A stretch of 64,000 nucleotides of DNA from Streptomyces sp. NBC_00250 (GCF_036192275.1 NZ_CP108088.1:6201501-6265500), one strand, 5' to 3'. Shown: positions 47,701 to 56,871, numbered from the stretch's first letter. Program-made: numbers and translations. Notes: generated from the letters alone by a model not told the origin.

Positions 47701-48277
47701 GCTGAGGGGCGACCTCGCCGAGGCGCGGGCGTACCACGGGGCGGCGCGGGAGCGGGCGGTCGAGGTCGGGTTCCGCGCGGGTGAGATCAACGCGGTCCTC
47801 GGGCTCGGCCTGGGGGCCCGGCGCGAGGGCCTGGTCGAGGAGGCCGAGGGGCACATGCGGGAGGTCCTCGACTGGCACCGGGCGGTCGGTCTCGACTCCG
47901 CCAACGCGCTGATCCTGGCCGAGCTGGGCTTCTCGGCGCTGGCGCGCGGCGATGCGGCGGGGGCGCTGAAACTCCAGGAGGAGGGCTACGGCACCGCCCT
48001 GACCTCCGGCGACCCCCGCGCGGTGGCGCTCGCCCTGGAGGGCCTGGCCTCGGCGCACGCGGGCGCGGGCCGGGTCCGGGGGGCCGCACTCCTCCTGGGT
48101 ACGGCGTCGGCCCTGCGCGCCTCGACGGGCGCACCCCTGCCCCCGGCGGAACGGCTGGACGTCGACCGGGTGGAGGAGACGGCCCGCACGACCCTTGGCC
48201 CGGCCGCCTTCACGGCGGCCTTCACCCGGGGGGCGACCCTGCCCCACGAGTCGGCGGTGACGGAAGCGGGCCGGTAG
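44789..48277 (+). CDS. large SARP/AfsR-type transcriptional activator
   Basis: 1162 residues. An OmpR-like winged helix (1-90, 'GETAVRTEDGTPVRVPELKVRALLAALL') and a BTAD helical domain (about 95-245) form the SARP unit. Then comes an NB-ARC-like ATPase (P-loop 'GPGGVGKTRLAVE' at about 303-315, Walker B 'LLVLDNCEHV', 'GIPLALELAA') and a C-terminal TPR-like region (about 740-1130). Residues 578-647 are seven copies of a 10-residue repeat between ATPase and sensor parts. Likely an ATP-gated switch that binds direct repeats. No biosynthetic cluster is adjacent; the SDR and quinone reductase-MFS genes are the nearest candidates. Confidence 0.95.
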   Translation: MRFAVLGETAVRTEDGTPVRVPELKVRALLAALLVDAGRPVAAFRLVDDLWGDEPPGNPLRALQAKVSQLRRALDEAEPGGRDLVVTQAPGYLLAVPEGALDTHEFTRLAARARETADPRARAVLLGEALDLWRGPAFAGFAGESFARAAADRLEEERLVVREALAEARLEAGEQDVLAGELAELVALHPLRERLRAVQLRALYRAGRQSEALAGYEELRALLADELGLDPSPELTALHAAMLRQDASLSAPAPAPATAPPSVPVVTDSPVRGNLFAPLAGIVGRDAAVAEVRGLLTERRLVTLTGPGGVGKTRLAVEAAGQLREEFTDGVWLVEFAGARGELAEVVAAALELRDDGVWGLRPEGERALTTAERLAEVLRGKRTLLVLDNCEHVVDEAASLTELLLRTAPGLVVLTTSQEPLALAGEMLWAVEPLDGDGAVELFTARAAASAPGFGTGAALDPATQETVRAICRRLDGIPLALELAATRVRALGVHGLLARLDDRFRLLDAGLRGAPARQQTLRAVIDWSWELLGEQERTVLRRLAVHAEGCSLTAAEEVCSGGVAPGGAAEGAAGGVPSVAVAAGDVPSVAVAAGDVPSVAVAAKDVPSVAVAAGDVPSVAVAAGDVPSVAVAAKDVPSGAVAAKDVLGLLARLVDRSLVVAVDGPDGPRYRLLESVAAYCLERLRDAGETEAVRERHLTHYLRLAEDAGPALRGPDQRRRLAHLDAETPNLRAALDRAVAEPATGRNAETALRLVDALAWYWVMRGRLGEALRSATAALGPAGENAARTEPAALRARVEVWRTGLAVMGGDGTDRQRRIARALAAYDEAEPSHPSDRSWARWFLSHALCGTGSRSEGGDLTGEALDGARAHGDRWVEAAALADRSVQRLLGGDVTGAEADAGRSDALFAEVGDACSRLWSVYPLATVAEIHGEYERADRLKRAGLATAEGLGLTTEVPDLLAGIGRTALLRGDLAEARAYHGAARERAVEVGFRAGEINAVLGLGLGARREGLVEEAEGHMREVLDWHRAVGLDSANALILAELGFSALARGDAAGALKLQEEGYGTALTSGDPRAVALALEGLASAHAGAGRVRGAALLLGTASALRASTGAPLPPAERLDVDRVEETARTTLGPAAFTAAFTRGATLPHESAVTEAGR
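46520..46729 (+). repeat. 30-bp minisatellite inside the SARP gene, 7 units
   Basis: Seven in-frame 30-bp units from 46520 encode VPSVAVAAGD or VPSVAVAAKD. Units 1-3 (GD, GD, KD) are exactly repeated as units 4-6, so a 90-bp block was duplicated; unit 7 is diverged. The first six differ only at GGGG versus AAGG. Unit number probably varies between strains. Confidence 0.95.
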
Positions 48278-48294
48278 GCACTGGGGAACGGACC

Positions 48295-48324
48295 GGGCGG
48301 CGGACACGGACGGGTCCGCCGCCC
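48295..48324 (+). terminator. terminator of the SARP gene
   Basis: Eleven perfect pairs (48295-48305 with 48314-48324) and an 8-nt loop, 17 bp after the stop. Confidence 0.75.
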
Positions 48325-48396
48325 GACTCATGCCCACCGCCCGGCCCCGACCTCGCCGTTTGCCAAAACGTAAGGATCGATATCCGGGAACGCTCC

Positions 48397-48402
48397 TATA
48401 CT
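48397..48402 (+). promoter_or_regulatory. -10 element of the GNAT-MFS pair
   Basis: TATACT, 6 nt before the ATG at 48409, is the best -10 match in the window. No ribosome binding site lies between, so the mRNA is probably leaderless. A GGATCGATATCC near-palindrome lies 15 bp upstream. Confidence 0.55.
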
Positions 48403-48408
48403 CGCCCC

Positions 48409-48855
48409 ATGTCCGAGTTCACCATCCGGCGTGCCACCGCCGACGATTCCAAGCGGCTCACCCGGCTCGTCCGCACCTCCCGCGCCTATCGGGGGGACTA
48501 CGCCGGCATGGTCGCGGGGTACCAGGTCGGCGGCGCGTACATCGAGCACCATCCCGTGTTCGTCGCCGTCGACGCGAGCGACCGTGTGCTCGGGTTCTAC
48601 GCGCTGCTCGTCGAAGACGCCGAACTCGACCTCGCCTTCGTCGCCGACAGCGCACAGGGGTTGGGCATCGGGCGGCTGCTCATGGAGCACATGGCCGGGC
48701 AGGCCAGGGCCGCCGGGCTCACGGCCGTGCGGGTCGTCGCGCATCCGCCCGCCGAGGAGTTCTATCTGCGGACCGGCGCCGTCCGGACCGGTACCGTCCC
48801 GCCCTCCGGACACATCCACTGGGACCGCCCCGAGCTCCGGTACGACCTCGCGTGA
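48409..48855 (+). CDS. GNAT family N-acetyltransferase
   Basis: 148 residues with the compact GNAT fold: 'FTIRRATADDSKRLTRLV' at the start, 'LDLAFVADSAQGLGIGRLLMEHM' holding the acetyl-CoA pyrophosphate loop (Q-x-x-G-I-G), and 'EFYLRTGAVRTG' at the end. Acceptor unknown. Its stop overlaps the GTG of the following MFS gene (GTGA), so the two are coupled; acetylation and export of the same compound is a possible reading. Confidence 0.93.
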   Translation: MSEFTIRRATADDSKRLTRLVRTSRAYRGDYAGMVAGYQVGGAYIEHHPVFVAVDASDRVLGFYALLVEDAELDLAFVADSAQGLGIGRLLMEHMAGQARAAGLTAVRVVAHPPAEEFYLRTGAVRTGTVPPSGHIHWDRPELRYDLA

Positions 48856-50150
48856 CCGCCACCCAGCCGTCGCCGCAGTCGCGACCCCGGCCCGAGCCCG
48901 ACGCACAGCCCCCGGCCCCCGAGCGCCGCCGGCTCTTCGCCGACCTCACCCCGCTGCGGACCTCCGCCCACTACCGCCGTCTCTGGTTCGGCAGCACCGT
49001 CTCCTGGGTCGGGCAGGGCATGACGTCCCTCGCCGTCTCCCTTCAGGTCTACGACATCACCCGCTCGCCCTTCTCCGTCGGGCTCGTCGGACTGTTCTCG
49101 CTCGTACCGCTCGTCGCCTTCGGGCTGTACGGCGGGGCCATCGCCGACACCGTCGACCGCCGCAAGCTCGGGCTCTACAGCGCCTGTGGTTCCGCCGTGC
49201 TGTCGATCGCGCTCGCCACCGCCGCGTTCGCCGGTTTCCACCGGGTCTGGTTCCTGTACGGGATCGTCGCCCTGCAAGCCGTGTGCGCCGCGCTCAACTC
49301 GCCCGCGCGGTCCTCGATGATCCCCCGGCTGCTGCCGCCCGAGCAGCTGCGCGCCGCCAACGCGCTGAACTCGATGGTCACCACCTTCGGCATGCTCGTC
49401 GGGCCGAGCCTCGGCGGCCTGATCGTCGGGTTCGCCGGTTACCAGACCGCGTACCTCGTCGATGCCGTCGCCTTCTCCGCGAGCCTCTACGCCATGTGGC
49501 GGCTGCCCTCCATGCTCCCGGAGCGGGCCGGCGGCAAGAGGGCCTCCGTCCTCGACGGGCTGCGGTTCCTCGCCACCCGGCCCAACCTGCGCATGACGTT
49601 CTTCTCGGACTTCTGCGCGATGATCCTCGCCCACCCCCGTGCCCTGTTCCCCGCCATCGCCGTGCTCTGGTTCGGCGGCGACGCGAAGACCGCCGGACTC
49701 CTCGTCGCCGCGCCCGCGTTCGGGGCGCTGCTCGGCGGGGTGCTCTCCGGCTGGCAGGGCCGCATCCGGCATCACGGGCAGGCGATCCTGATCGCCGTCG
49801 CGTGCTGGGGGACCGCCATCGCCGTCTTCGGGCTCACCCGGAACCTCTGGCTGGGGCTGCTCCTGCTCGCTCTCGCCGGGTACTCCGACACCGTCTCGAT
49901 GATCTTCCGCAACACGATGATGCAGGTCGCGGCGCCGGATGAGATGCGCGGCAGGCTCCAGGGCGTGTTCATCGTGGTGGTCGCGGGCGGGCCCCGGCTC
50001 GGGGACTTCCTCGCCGGGTCGGTGGCCGATCTGACCTCGCCCGCGGTCGCCGTCACCGGCGGCGGAATCGCCTGTGTCCTCGCGATCGGTGTCCTCGCCC
50101 TGTACGGGCGCGGTTTCCGCCGGTACGACGCGCTCGACCCGACTCCGTGA
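48852..50150 (+). CDS. MFS transporter (DHA3/EntS-like)
   Basis: 432 residues from GTG 48852 overlapping the preceding stop. A 40-residue Pro-rich head precedes twelve helices. Sequence 'HYRRLWFGSTVSWVGQGMTSLAVSLQVYDITRSPFSVGLVG' is typical of DHA3 exporters such as the enterobactin exporter EntS and macrolide exporters; 'AIADTVDRRKLGL' is the loop 2-3 signature. No siderophore genes are nearby, so the cargo is open. Confidence 0.92.
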   Translation: MTATQPSPQSRPRPEPDAQPPAPERRRLFADLTPLRTSAHYRRLWFGSTVSWVGQGMTSLAVSLQVYDITRSPFSVGLVGLFSLVPLVAFGLYGGAIADTVDRRKLGLYSACGSAVLSIALATAAFAGFHRVWFLYGIVALQAVCAALNSPARSSMIPRLLPPEQLRAANALNSMVTTFGMLVGPSLGGLIVGFAGYQTAYLVDAVAFSASLYAMWRLPSMLPERAGGKRASVLDGLRFLATRPNLRMTFFSDFCAMILAHPRALFPAIAVLWFGGDAKTAGLLVAAPAFGALLGGVLSGWQGRIRHHGQAILIAVACWGTAIAVFGLTRNLWLGLLLLALAGYSDTVSMIFRNTMMQVAAPDEMRGRLQGVFIVVVAGGPRLGDFLAGSVADLTSPAVAVTGGGIACVLAIGVLALYGRGFRRYDALDPTP

Positions 50151-50305
50151 GCAATTCTCCCCGAACGGCACGTCCTGTTCTGGCGGTTGGCCGCCACGGC
50201 ACATAACCGCCAGGACCGAACGGAGTCAACTCCCGTCCACCTGGCCAAGACTCCTCGCGGCACCCGGAAACACCCCCGACCCCGGGTCCGCGAGGAGTTC
50301 GAACG

Positions 50306-53300
50306 ATGACGTCGAGGACCACACCCTTCGACAGAGGGAGGGCCGCGCTGATCGCCGCGGGCATCTCTCTCGTGATGCTCTCGGCCGGGCAGACCGCCGC
50401 CGCCGGGAACACCGCCGCCGCCGTACCGGACACCTTCAAGGGGGCGGCGGCGAGCACCACCGTCACCCTCGTCACCGGAGACCGCGTCACCCTCACCGAC
50501 CTCGGCGGTGGCCGGCAGACCGTCACCGTCGACCGGGCCAAGGGCGCCACCGGCGCGATACGCAGCCAGATCTCGGACGGCCGGGTCACGGTCGTCCCCG
50601 ACGAGGCCCGCCCCTACCTGGCCTCCGGCGCGCTCGACCCGCGCCTCTTCGACGTCACCGGCCTCGTCGAGCAGGGCATCACCGGCGACCTGCCGCTGAT
50701 CGTCACGTACGGCGGCAAGGGCGCCCGTACCGCCGCGGCGACCCCGCGCGGTGCCGAGACCGTCCGCCCGCTGCCCAGCGTCGGTGGCGCCGCCGTCACC
50801 GCCACCGACCCCGCCGCCTTCTGGCAGGGCTTCACCGCCGCTCCGAACGCGCGGTCCGCCGCCCCCGCCAAGGTGTGGCTCGACGGCCGCGTCAAGGCCG
50901 CCATGGCCGAGTCCAACGAGCAGATCGGCACCCCGAAGGCCTGGGAGGCCGGGCTCACCGGCAAGGGCGTCAAGGTCGCCGTGCTCGACACCGGCGCCGA
51001 CCTCGCCCACCCCGACCTCGCGGGCCGGGTCACCGAGTCCAAGTCGTTCATCGCCGGCCAGGAGGTCGCCGACCGCAACGGCCACGGCACCCACGTCGCC
51101 TCCACCGTCGGCGGCAGCGGCGCCGGCTCCGAAGGCAAGGAGAAGGGCGTCGCCCCCGGCGCCACCCTCGCCGTCGGCAAGGTCCTCAGCGACGAGGGCT
51201 CCGGCTCCGAGTCGGAGATCATCGCCGGCATGGAGTGGGCCGCCAAGGACATCGATGCCAAGATCGTCTCGATGAGCCTCGGCTCCCGTGAACCGAGCGA
51301 CGGCACCGACCCGATGGCCCAGGCCGTCAACACCCTCACCGCCGAGACCGGCGCCCTCTTCGTCATCGCCGCCGGCAACTCCGGCTACCCCGGCTCCATC
51401 GGCTCGCCCGGCGCCGCCGACTCCGCCCTCACCATCGGCGCCGTCGACTCCGCCGACGAGGCCGCCTACTTCACGAGCCAGGGCCCCCGCTACGGCGACC
51501 AGGCCCTCAAGCCCGACCTGTCGGCGCCCGGTGTGAACATCCTCGCCGCCCGCTCCCAGCTCGTCTCCGGCAGCGGCCTCTACACCTCCATGAGCGGTAC
51601 GTCGATGGCGACCCCGCACGTCGCCGGTGTCGCCGCCCTGCTCGCCGAGCGGCACCCCGACTGGACCGGCGCCCAGCTCAAGAGCGCGCTGATGTCGTCC
51701 TCGAAGACGCTCGACGCCTCCTCGTACGCCCTCGGCTCCGGCCGGGTCGACGTGGCCGCCGCGATCGCCGCGAACGTCACCGCGACCGGCTCCGCCGACC
51801 TCGGCTACGTCGCCTGGCCGTACGACTCGAACGAGCCGGTCACGAAGACCGTCACCTACTCCAACTCCTCCGACGCGCCCGTCGAGCTGAACCTGGCCGT
51901 CGAGGGCATGCCGGCCGGTGTCGCCGCCCTCGCCGACACCACCCTCACCGTCCCCGCCCACGGGACCGCGAGCACCACCGTCACCGGTGACGGCACCAAG
52001 GCCCCCGTCGGCCAGTCCTCCGGCCGGGTCACCGCCACCGCCGCCGGCACCGTCGTCGCGCACACCGCGCTCGGCCTGGTGAAGGAGGAGGAGCGCTACA
52101 CCCTCACCGTCCACGTCAAGGACCGCGACGGCGCCCCCACCCCCGCCTACCTCGGCGTGAAGCAGCTCACCCAGGGCACCGACCCCTTCCCGGCCACGGT
52201 CGGCGAGTCCGGCACCCTCGAACTCCGCCTGAAGCCCGGCACGTACACCGTCGACACCTTCCTCGACGTCCGCGGCTCCCACGGCAAGGACTCCCTCGGC
52301 CTGGGCTTCCTCACCGCCCCGGAGATCACCCTCGACCGCGACCGCGAGATCACCCTCGACGGGCGGCAGCTCCGCGAGATCCGCGCCGAGGTCGAGAAGC
52401 GCACCGAGACCCGGCAGCTCCTGATGGAGTTCGACCGCGACGCCAACGGCGCCTCCTACGGCGGAGCCGTCCAGGTCCCGCCGATGTACGACTCGATCTT
52501 CGCGGCGCCCACCACCAAGCCCGCCACCGGCACCTTCGAGTACCGGACGGTCTGGCGCCTCGGCAAGCCCATGCTGGAGGCGAGCGTCGACGGCACCCGT
52601 CTCTCCGAGGCCACCCCGCAGGCCGGCGGCGGTCTCCTGGAGGGCGGCCACCGTCTCGGCCTCGTCGACGCGGGCACCGGAACCCCCGCCGAGTACACCG
52701 GCAAGAACGTCACCGGCAAGGCCGTCCTCGCCCGGCTGACCGAGGGCGCCGACCCGAAGCAGCTCGCCCAGAACGCCCAGGACGCGGGCGCCAAGGCCCT
52801 GTTCGTCACCGACGACCAGCCCGGCCGCCTGATGAAGTTCTTCGGCACCGCCGACTACGAGGACCGGCCGCTCGCCGTCGCCACCGTCAACACCGCCGAC
52901 GCCCAGCGGCTCGCCGCCGCCGCGGCCCGCGGCAAGCGCGTCGACCTGACCGGCACCCGCTTCACCCCGTTCACGTACGACCTCTCCGAGGGCCACCCCG
53001 GTGCCATCGGCAAGGACCTGGTCTTCCGGCCCGACGAGGACGAGCTCGCCACCATCAGCTCCACCTTCTACGCGCCCACCAAGCGCAAGGAACTGGGCGG
53101 CGAGTTCCGCTACTCGATCACCGACACCTTCCCGATCGGCTTCGGTTTCAAGGAGTGGATCTCCTTCCCGACCGAGCGCACCGAGTACGTCTCCACCGGC
53201 ACCGGCCAGCGCTGGCACGAGTCCGTCGACATCGGCGACTCCCTGGAGGAGCGCGGCGGCACCCCGTCCTACCGGGGCGGCAGCCGGGTGGACCTCGACT

Positions 53301-53992
53301 GGTTCGGCCCCGTCTGGCACCCCTGGCTGGGCACCGGCCTCGGCTGGGGCCAGCAGCGCACCGGCAACGACCTGCGCTTCAACACCCCCGGCTGGGGCGA
53401 CTCCGGCACCGACCACACCGGCTTCGGCAACGTGTGGAACGACGACTCGATGACCCAGTTCACCGAGGTGTACGTCAACGGCACCCGCGTCGACCGCAAG
53501 ATGAGCTCCGGCGCCTACGCCTGGGACGCGCCGGCGGAGGAGTCGACCTACAAGGTCGTCACCGACACCACGCTCGACCCGGCGCGCTGGCGGCTCGCGG
53601 GCAAGGGCCACAGCGAGTGGACCTTCCGCTCCGCCGAGACCCCCGGCAACAAGGTCACGTACCTGCCGATGCTCAACCTCGGCTTCGACGTGGACACCGA
53701 CATCGACGGTGACGTCCGCGCCGGACGCAAGCTGTCCGTCGGGATCTCCGCCGAGTACGTGAAGGGCGCGGCCGGCACCGGCACCATCACCGGCGGCACC
53801 CTGGAGGTCTCCTACGACGAGGGCAAGACCTGGACGAAGGTCGCCCTCAAGAAGTCGCGGCACGGCGCCGCCTGGGACGGCGAGCTGCGCGTCCCGTCCG
53901 ACGCGGGCTCCGTCTCGCTGCGGGCCGGGGCGAGCGACGACCGGGGCGGCTCGGTCAAGCAGGAACTGATCCGCGCGGTGGGCGTGAAGTAG
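50306..53992 (+). CDS. secreted subtilisin-like serine peptidase (S8), large
   Basis: 1228 residues, ATG 50306 with GAGGAG 8 nt upstream. Sec signal peptide (about 1-33), an inhibitor/propeptide region to about 190, then the S8 catalytic domain with D228 ('VLDTGADLAHPD'), H260 ('NGHGTHVAS') and S433 ('GTSMATPHVAG'), plus the oxyanion Asn in 'IAAGNSGYPG'. The remaining 700 residues are beta-rich, with a likely PA-like insertion and repeated Ig-like parts, and carry no obvious anchor. An extracellular protease of unknown target; the same architecture recurs in Streptomyces. Confidence 0.95.
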   Translation: MTSRTTPFDRGRAALIAAGISLVMLSAGQTAAAGNTAAAVPDTFKGAAASTTVTLVTGDRVTLTDLGGGRQTVTVDRAKGATGAIRSQISDGRVTVVPDEARPYLASGALDPRLFDVTGLVEQGITGDLPLIVTYGGKGARTAAATPRGAETVRPLPSVGGAAVTATDPAAFWQGFTAAPNARSAAPAKVWLDGRVKAAMAESNEQIGTPKAWEAGLTGKGVKVAVLDTGADLAHPDLAGRVTESKSFIAGQEVADRNGHGTHVASTVGGSGAGSEGKEKGVAPGATLAVGKVLSDEGSGSESEIIAGMEWAAKDIDAKIVSMSLGSREPSDGTDPMAQAVNTLTAETGALFVIAAGNSGYPGSIGSPGAADSALTIGAVDSADEAAYFTSQGPRYGDQALKPDLSAPGVNILAARSQLVSGSGLYTSMSGTSMATPHVAGVAALLAERHPDWTGAQLKSALMSSSKTLDASSYALGSGRVDVAAAIAANVTATGSADLGYVAWPYDSNEPVTKTVTYSNSSDAPVELNLAVEGMPAGVAALADTTLTVPAHGTASTTVTGDGTKAPVGQSSGRVTATAAGTVVAHTALGLVKEEERYTLTVHVKDRDGAPTPAYLGVKQLTQGTDPFPATVGESGTLELRLKPGTYTVDTFLDVRGSHGKDSLGLGFLTAPEITLDRDREITLDGRQLREIRAEVEKRTETRQLLMEFDRDANGASYGGAVQVPPMYDSIFAAPTTKPATGTFEYRTVWRLGKPMLEASVDGTRLSEATPQAGGGLLEGGHRLGLVDAGTGTPAEYTGKNVTGKAVLARLTEGADPKQLAQNAQDAGAKALFVTDDQPGRLMKFFGTADYEDRPLAVATVNTADAQRLAAAAARGKRVDLTGTRFTPFTYDLSEGHPGAIGKDLVFRPDEDELATISSTFYAPTKRKELGGEFRYSITDTFPIGFGFKEWISFPTERTEYVSTGTGQRWHESVDIGDSLEERGGTPSYRGGSRVDLDWFGPVWHPWLGTGLGWGQQRTGNDLRFNTPGWGDSGTDHTGFGNVWNDDSMTQFTEVYVNGTRVDRKMSSGAYAWDAPAEESTYKVVTDTTLDPARWRLAGKGHSEWTFRSAETPGNKVTYLPMLNLGFDVDTDIDGDVRAGRKLSVGISAEYVKGAAGTGTITGGTLEVSYDEGKTWTKVALKKSRHGAAWDGELRVPSDAGSVSLRAGASDDRGGSVKQELIRAVGVK

Positions 53993-54010
53993 CCACCTGT
54001 CCTGTGCGAA

Positions 54011-54051
54011 GGCCGGGCCCCCTCCTGCTCACCGCGGGAGGGGGCCCGGCC
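54011..54051. terminator. bidirectional terminator between the S8 protease and matB
   Basis: An 18-bp stem (54011-54028 with 54034-54051), one G-T pair and a 5-nt loop, in the 67-bp gap between convergent genes. Confidence 0.85.
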
Positions 54052-54059
54052 CGTTCCGT

Positions 54060-55502
54060 TCAACCACCGGCCTTCAAAGCCTTCTTGAGGACCTTGCCCA
54101 TGTCGTTGCGGGGGAGGGCGTCGAGAGGGCGCACCACCCGGGGCCGCTTGTGCGGGGCGAGCAGGCGTGCGACATGGTCGGCCAGCTCCTCCGCCGTCGG
54201 GGGCTTCTCCTTGTCCTCCGGCACCACCCAGGCCACGATCCGCTCGCCCAGGTCCGGGTCGGGCTCACCGGTGACGGCCGCCTCGCGCACCCCGGGGTGG
54301 TCGAGGAGCGCGTTCTCGATCTCGCCCGCCCCGATCTTGTAGCCGCCGCTCTTGATCAGGTCGGTCGCCTTGCGGCCGACGAGCCGCACCGCGCCGTCCG
54401 CCTCCCGGACCGCGACGTCGCCGGTGCGGAACCAGTCGCCGTCGAAGGCCGCCGCCGTCGCGTCGGGCCGGTCGAGGTAGCCGGAGAAGAGGTTCGGGCC
54501 GCGCACCTGCACCTCACCGACCGTCTCCCCGTCGAGCTCCTTCAGCACCGAGCCGTCCTCGTCGACGAGCCGCAGGTCCACGCCCGCGAGCGGGGGGCCG
54601 ACGGTCCCGGGGCGCGGTTCCCCGCCCGGCAGGACGCTGGTGTTCATGAGCGTCTCCGTCATCCCGTACCGCTCCACGACCGTCCGGCCCGTCGCCGCCG
54701 CGATCCGCTCGTGGTCGTGGACCGGGAGCGCAGCGGACCCGGAGACGAGGAGCCGCGCCCCGGCCAGCGCCCGGACCAGTTCGGTGTCCTCGGCGAGCGC
54801 GTCCGCGAGCCGGTGGTACATCGTCGGTACGCCGAACAGCATCGTGCCGCCGCCGCCCAGCTCCCGCGCCACGCCCTCCACCGAGAACGCGCCCAGGTGC
54901 CGGACCTCGCCGCCCCGGCGCAGCGGCCCCAGCACGCCGAGGATCAGCCCGTGCACGTGGAACAGCGGCAGCGCGTGCACGAGGACGTCGTCGGCCGTCC
55001 AGGACCAGGCCTCGGCGAGCGCGTCGAGCGAGGCGGCGATCGCCCGCCGGGAGAGCAGGACGCCCTTCGGGGGTCCGGTCGTGCCGGAGGTGTAGACGAT
55101 CAGGGCGGGGGACTCGGCGTCGGCGGATTCCCCGACCGGCACGCCGGCCGCCGTGGTGTCGACGTCGATCCGGGGGAGTCCGGCGAGCCCGGCGGGCAGC
55201 ACGTCCTCGGGACCCGCGAGCACCGCCGTGGGCTTGCTGTCGTCGAGGATGTGCGCCAGCTCGCGCTCGCCCGTCCGCGGATTGAGCGGTACGGCGGGCA
55301 CGCCGGCGAGCAGGGCCCCGACGACGGCGACGGCCGTCTGCGCGGTCGGCGTGGCCCAGACGACGACCCGCTCGGCGCCCCCGATCCGCGCCGCCAGGGC
55401 CCCGGCGGCCCGCGCCAGTTCCTCGTACGTCAGGGTGTCCGGGCCGCAGCGCAGCGCGGTCCGGTGGGAAGGGGTCGCAAGGGCGGGGAAGAGCGCACTC
55501 AC
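54060..55502 (-). CDS. matB: malonyl-CoA synthetase MatB
   Basis: 480 residues of the acyl-CoA synthetase (ANL) family, GTG 55502 with GAGGAG 8 nt upstream. AMP-binding 'YTSGTTGPPKGVLL', 'LPLFHVHGLILG', 'YGMTETLMNTS' and the C-terminal 'NDMGKVLKKAL' catalytic Lys. The residues 'GSAALPVHDHERIAAATG' and 'ERYGMTETLMNTSV' match the S. coelicolor MatB (SCO2444) sequence as I remember it. It ligates malonate or methylmalonate to CoA for polyketide and fatty acid extender units. Confidence 0.93.
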   Translation of the reverse strand: MSALFPALATPSHRTALRCGPDTLTYEELARAAGALAARIGGAERVVVWATPTAQTAVAVVGALLAGVPAVPLNPRTGERELAHILDDSKPTAVLAGPEDVLPAGLAGLPRIDVDTTAAGVPVGESADAESPALIVYTSGTTGPPKGVLLSRRAIAASLDALAEAWSWTADDVLVHALPLFHVHGLILGVLGPLRRGGEVRHLGAFSVEGVARELGGGGTMLFGVPTMYHRLADALAEDTELVRALAGARLLVSGSAALPVHDHERIAAATGRTVVERYGMTETLMNTSVLPGGEPRPGTVGPPLAGVDLRLVDEDGSVLKELDGETVGEVQVRGPNLFSGYLDRPDATAAAFDGDWFRTGDVAVREADGAVRLVGRKATDLIKSGGYKIGAGEIENALLDHPGVREAAVTGEPDPDLGERIVAWVVPEDKEKPPTAEELADHVARLLAPHKRPRVVRPLDALPRNDMGKVLKKALKAGG

Positions 55503-55562
55503 CGGTCGTACTCCTCGGGTCGATGTCGAGATCGAGGGTTCCGGGAGGCATTCTGCCGTCCG

Positions 55563-56798
55563 TCAGGGACGGCCCGCCGTGACCTTCGTCGCCTCCGGCG
55601 TCGGGTTCTCGCCCTCCGGGCGGATTCCGCGCATCCGGCCCCACGCGTACACACAGCCCGCCAGCGCCAGATCCGACAGCAGCATGAAGCCGATCGAGTA
55701 CGACCCCTTCGCGCTGTAGATCGCGCCCATCACCAGCGGCGGCAGGAACCCGCCCAACCCGCCCATCGCACCGACGATGCCCGTCACACTGCCGACCTTC
55801 GCCTGCGGGGTCACCTGCGAGACCAGCGCGAACACCGAACCGCTCGCCGTGCCCAGCCCCGCCGCCATGATCAGCAGGGCGATCGTGCCGCCCGGGTTCA
55901 GCGGCGGGTCGAAGGCCTGGACGATCGCGAGGAGCGCCACCACGCCGAGCGCGGCGGCCGTGACGAGCGCCGGATGGATCCGGTCCGAGAGCCAGCCGCC
56001 GATCGGCCGGAAGACGACGGTCACCAGGGCGAAACCGGCCGCCTTGGTTCCCGCGTCCGTCGGATCGAGCTCGTACCAGGTCTTCAGATACGTCGGCAGG
56101 TAGACGCCGAACGCGACGATGCCGCCGAAGCCGATCGCGTACAGCGCCGACAGCTCCCACGTCACCCGCAGCCGCCCCGCCGCGGCGAGCCGGGTCCCGA
56201 GGGAGGCGGTGGGCACGGGCCGGTCGGGCCGGTCGGTGATGAGGAACGTGGCGAGCACCGCGTACGCCGCGAGTGCGACGGCCACCACGATGAACGGCAG
56301 GTTCTCGCCGTGCTTCGCGATGCGCGGGGTGAAGTAGCCGGAGAGCGCCACACCGCCCATGCCCATGCCGAACACGCCGAGCGCCAGACCGCGCTTCTCG
56401 GGCGGGAACCAGGAGTTGACCAGCGGGATGCCGATGGCGAACGTCGTGCCGCCGAGGCCGAGGAGGAACGCGACGACCAGCAGCAGGCCGTAGTTGTCCT
56501 TGACGACGATGAGCAGCAGCACGGGGATGATCGTCAGCGCCGAGACCAGCGGGAACATCAGCTTCGCGCCGTACCGGTCGGTCAGCGCGCCGGCCGGGAT
56601 GCGGCCGAGCGAGCCGACGAGGACGGGGACCGCGACGAGCAGCGACTGCTCGAAGGAGCTGAGTTCGAGCCGGTCGCCGTACCAGCTGGCGAGCGGCGCG
56701 ATCAGGTCCCACGCCCAGAAGGTGAGCGTGAAGCCGATGGTGGCCGTCACCAGGTTGCGGTAGGCCGCCGCGTTCGGGGGCTTGGTCTCGGTGTCCAC
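55563..56798 (-). CDS. narK: NarK-type nitrate/nitrite transporter (MFS)
   Basis: 411 residues from GTG 56798; an alternative TTG at 56810 adds four residues. GGAGG is very close to the GTG, so the start is uncertain by a few residues. Twelve helices with the nitrate porter features 'FALGIPLVNSWF'-like segment ('GTTFAIGIPLVNSWFPPEKRGLALG') and 'SVTGIVGAMGGLGGFLPPL', the two Gly-rich helices that line the anion path. Takes up nitrate or exchanges it for nitrite. A DevR/DosR-like box lies about 60 bp upstream. Complements the nitrate reductase at 12.8-14.9 kb. Confidence 0.92.
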   Translation of the reverse strand: MDTETKPPNAAAYRNLVTATIGFTLTFWAWDLIAPLASWYGDRLELSSFEQSLLVAVPVLVGSLGRIPAGALTDRYGAKLMFPLVSALTIIPVLLLIVVKDNYGLLLVVAFLLGLGGTTFAIGIPLVNSWFPPEKRGLALGVFGMGMGGVALSGYFTPRIAKHGENLPFIVVAVALAAYAVLATFLITDRPDRPVPTASLGTRLAAAGRLRVTWELSALYAIGFGGIVAFGVYLPTYLKTWYELDPTDAGTKAAGFALVTVVFRPIGGWLSDRIHPALVTAAALGVVALLAIVQAFDPPLNPGGTIALLIMAAGLGTASGSVFALVSQVTPQAKVGSVTGIVGAMGGLGGFLPPLVMGAIYSAKGSYSIGFMLLSDLALAGCVYAWGRMRGIRPEGENPTPEATKVTAGRP

Positions 56799-56835
56799 GC
56801 CTCCAGTCAAGATCGGGGCGGGGTGCGCGGCGCGC

Positions 56836-56871
56836 GGGACTGCTCCGTACGAGTGTCCCGGACCAAGTCCC
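56836..56871 (-). promoter_or_regulatory. DevR/DosR-like boxes in the narK promoter
   Basis: Minus strand 56871-56859 reads GGGACTTGGTCCG, close to the DosR consensus core GGGACTwwaGTCCC. A second partial site, GGGACTGCTCC, reads on the plus strand at 56836-56846. Both lie 40-75 bp before the narK start. In M. tuberculosis narK2 is a DosR target; the parallel here is inference. Confidence 0.5.

Noticed and set aside
44789..48277. SARP gene as sign of an antibiotic cluster
   Set aside because: No polyketide, peptide, terpene or tailoring cluster genes lie within the window.
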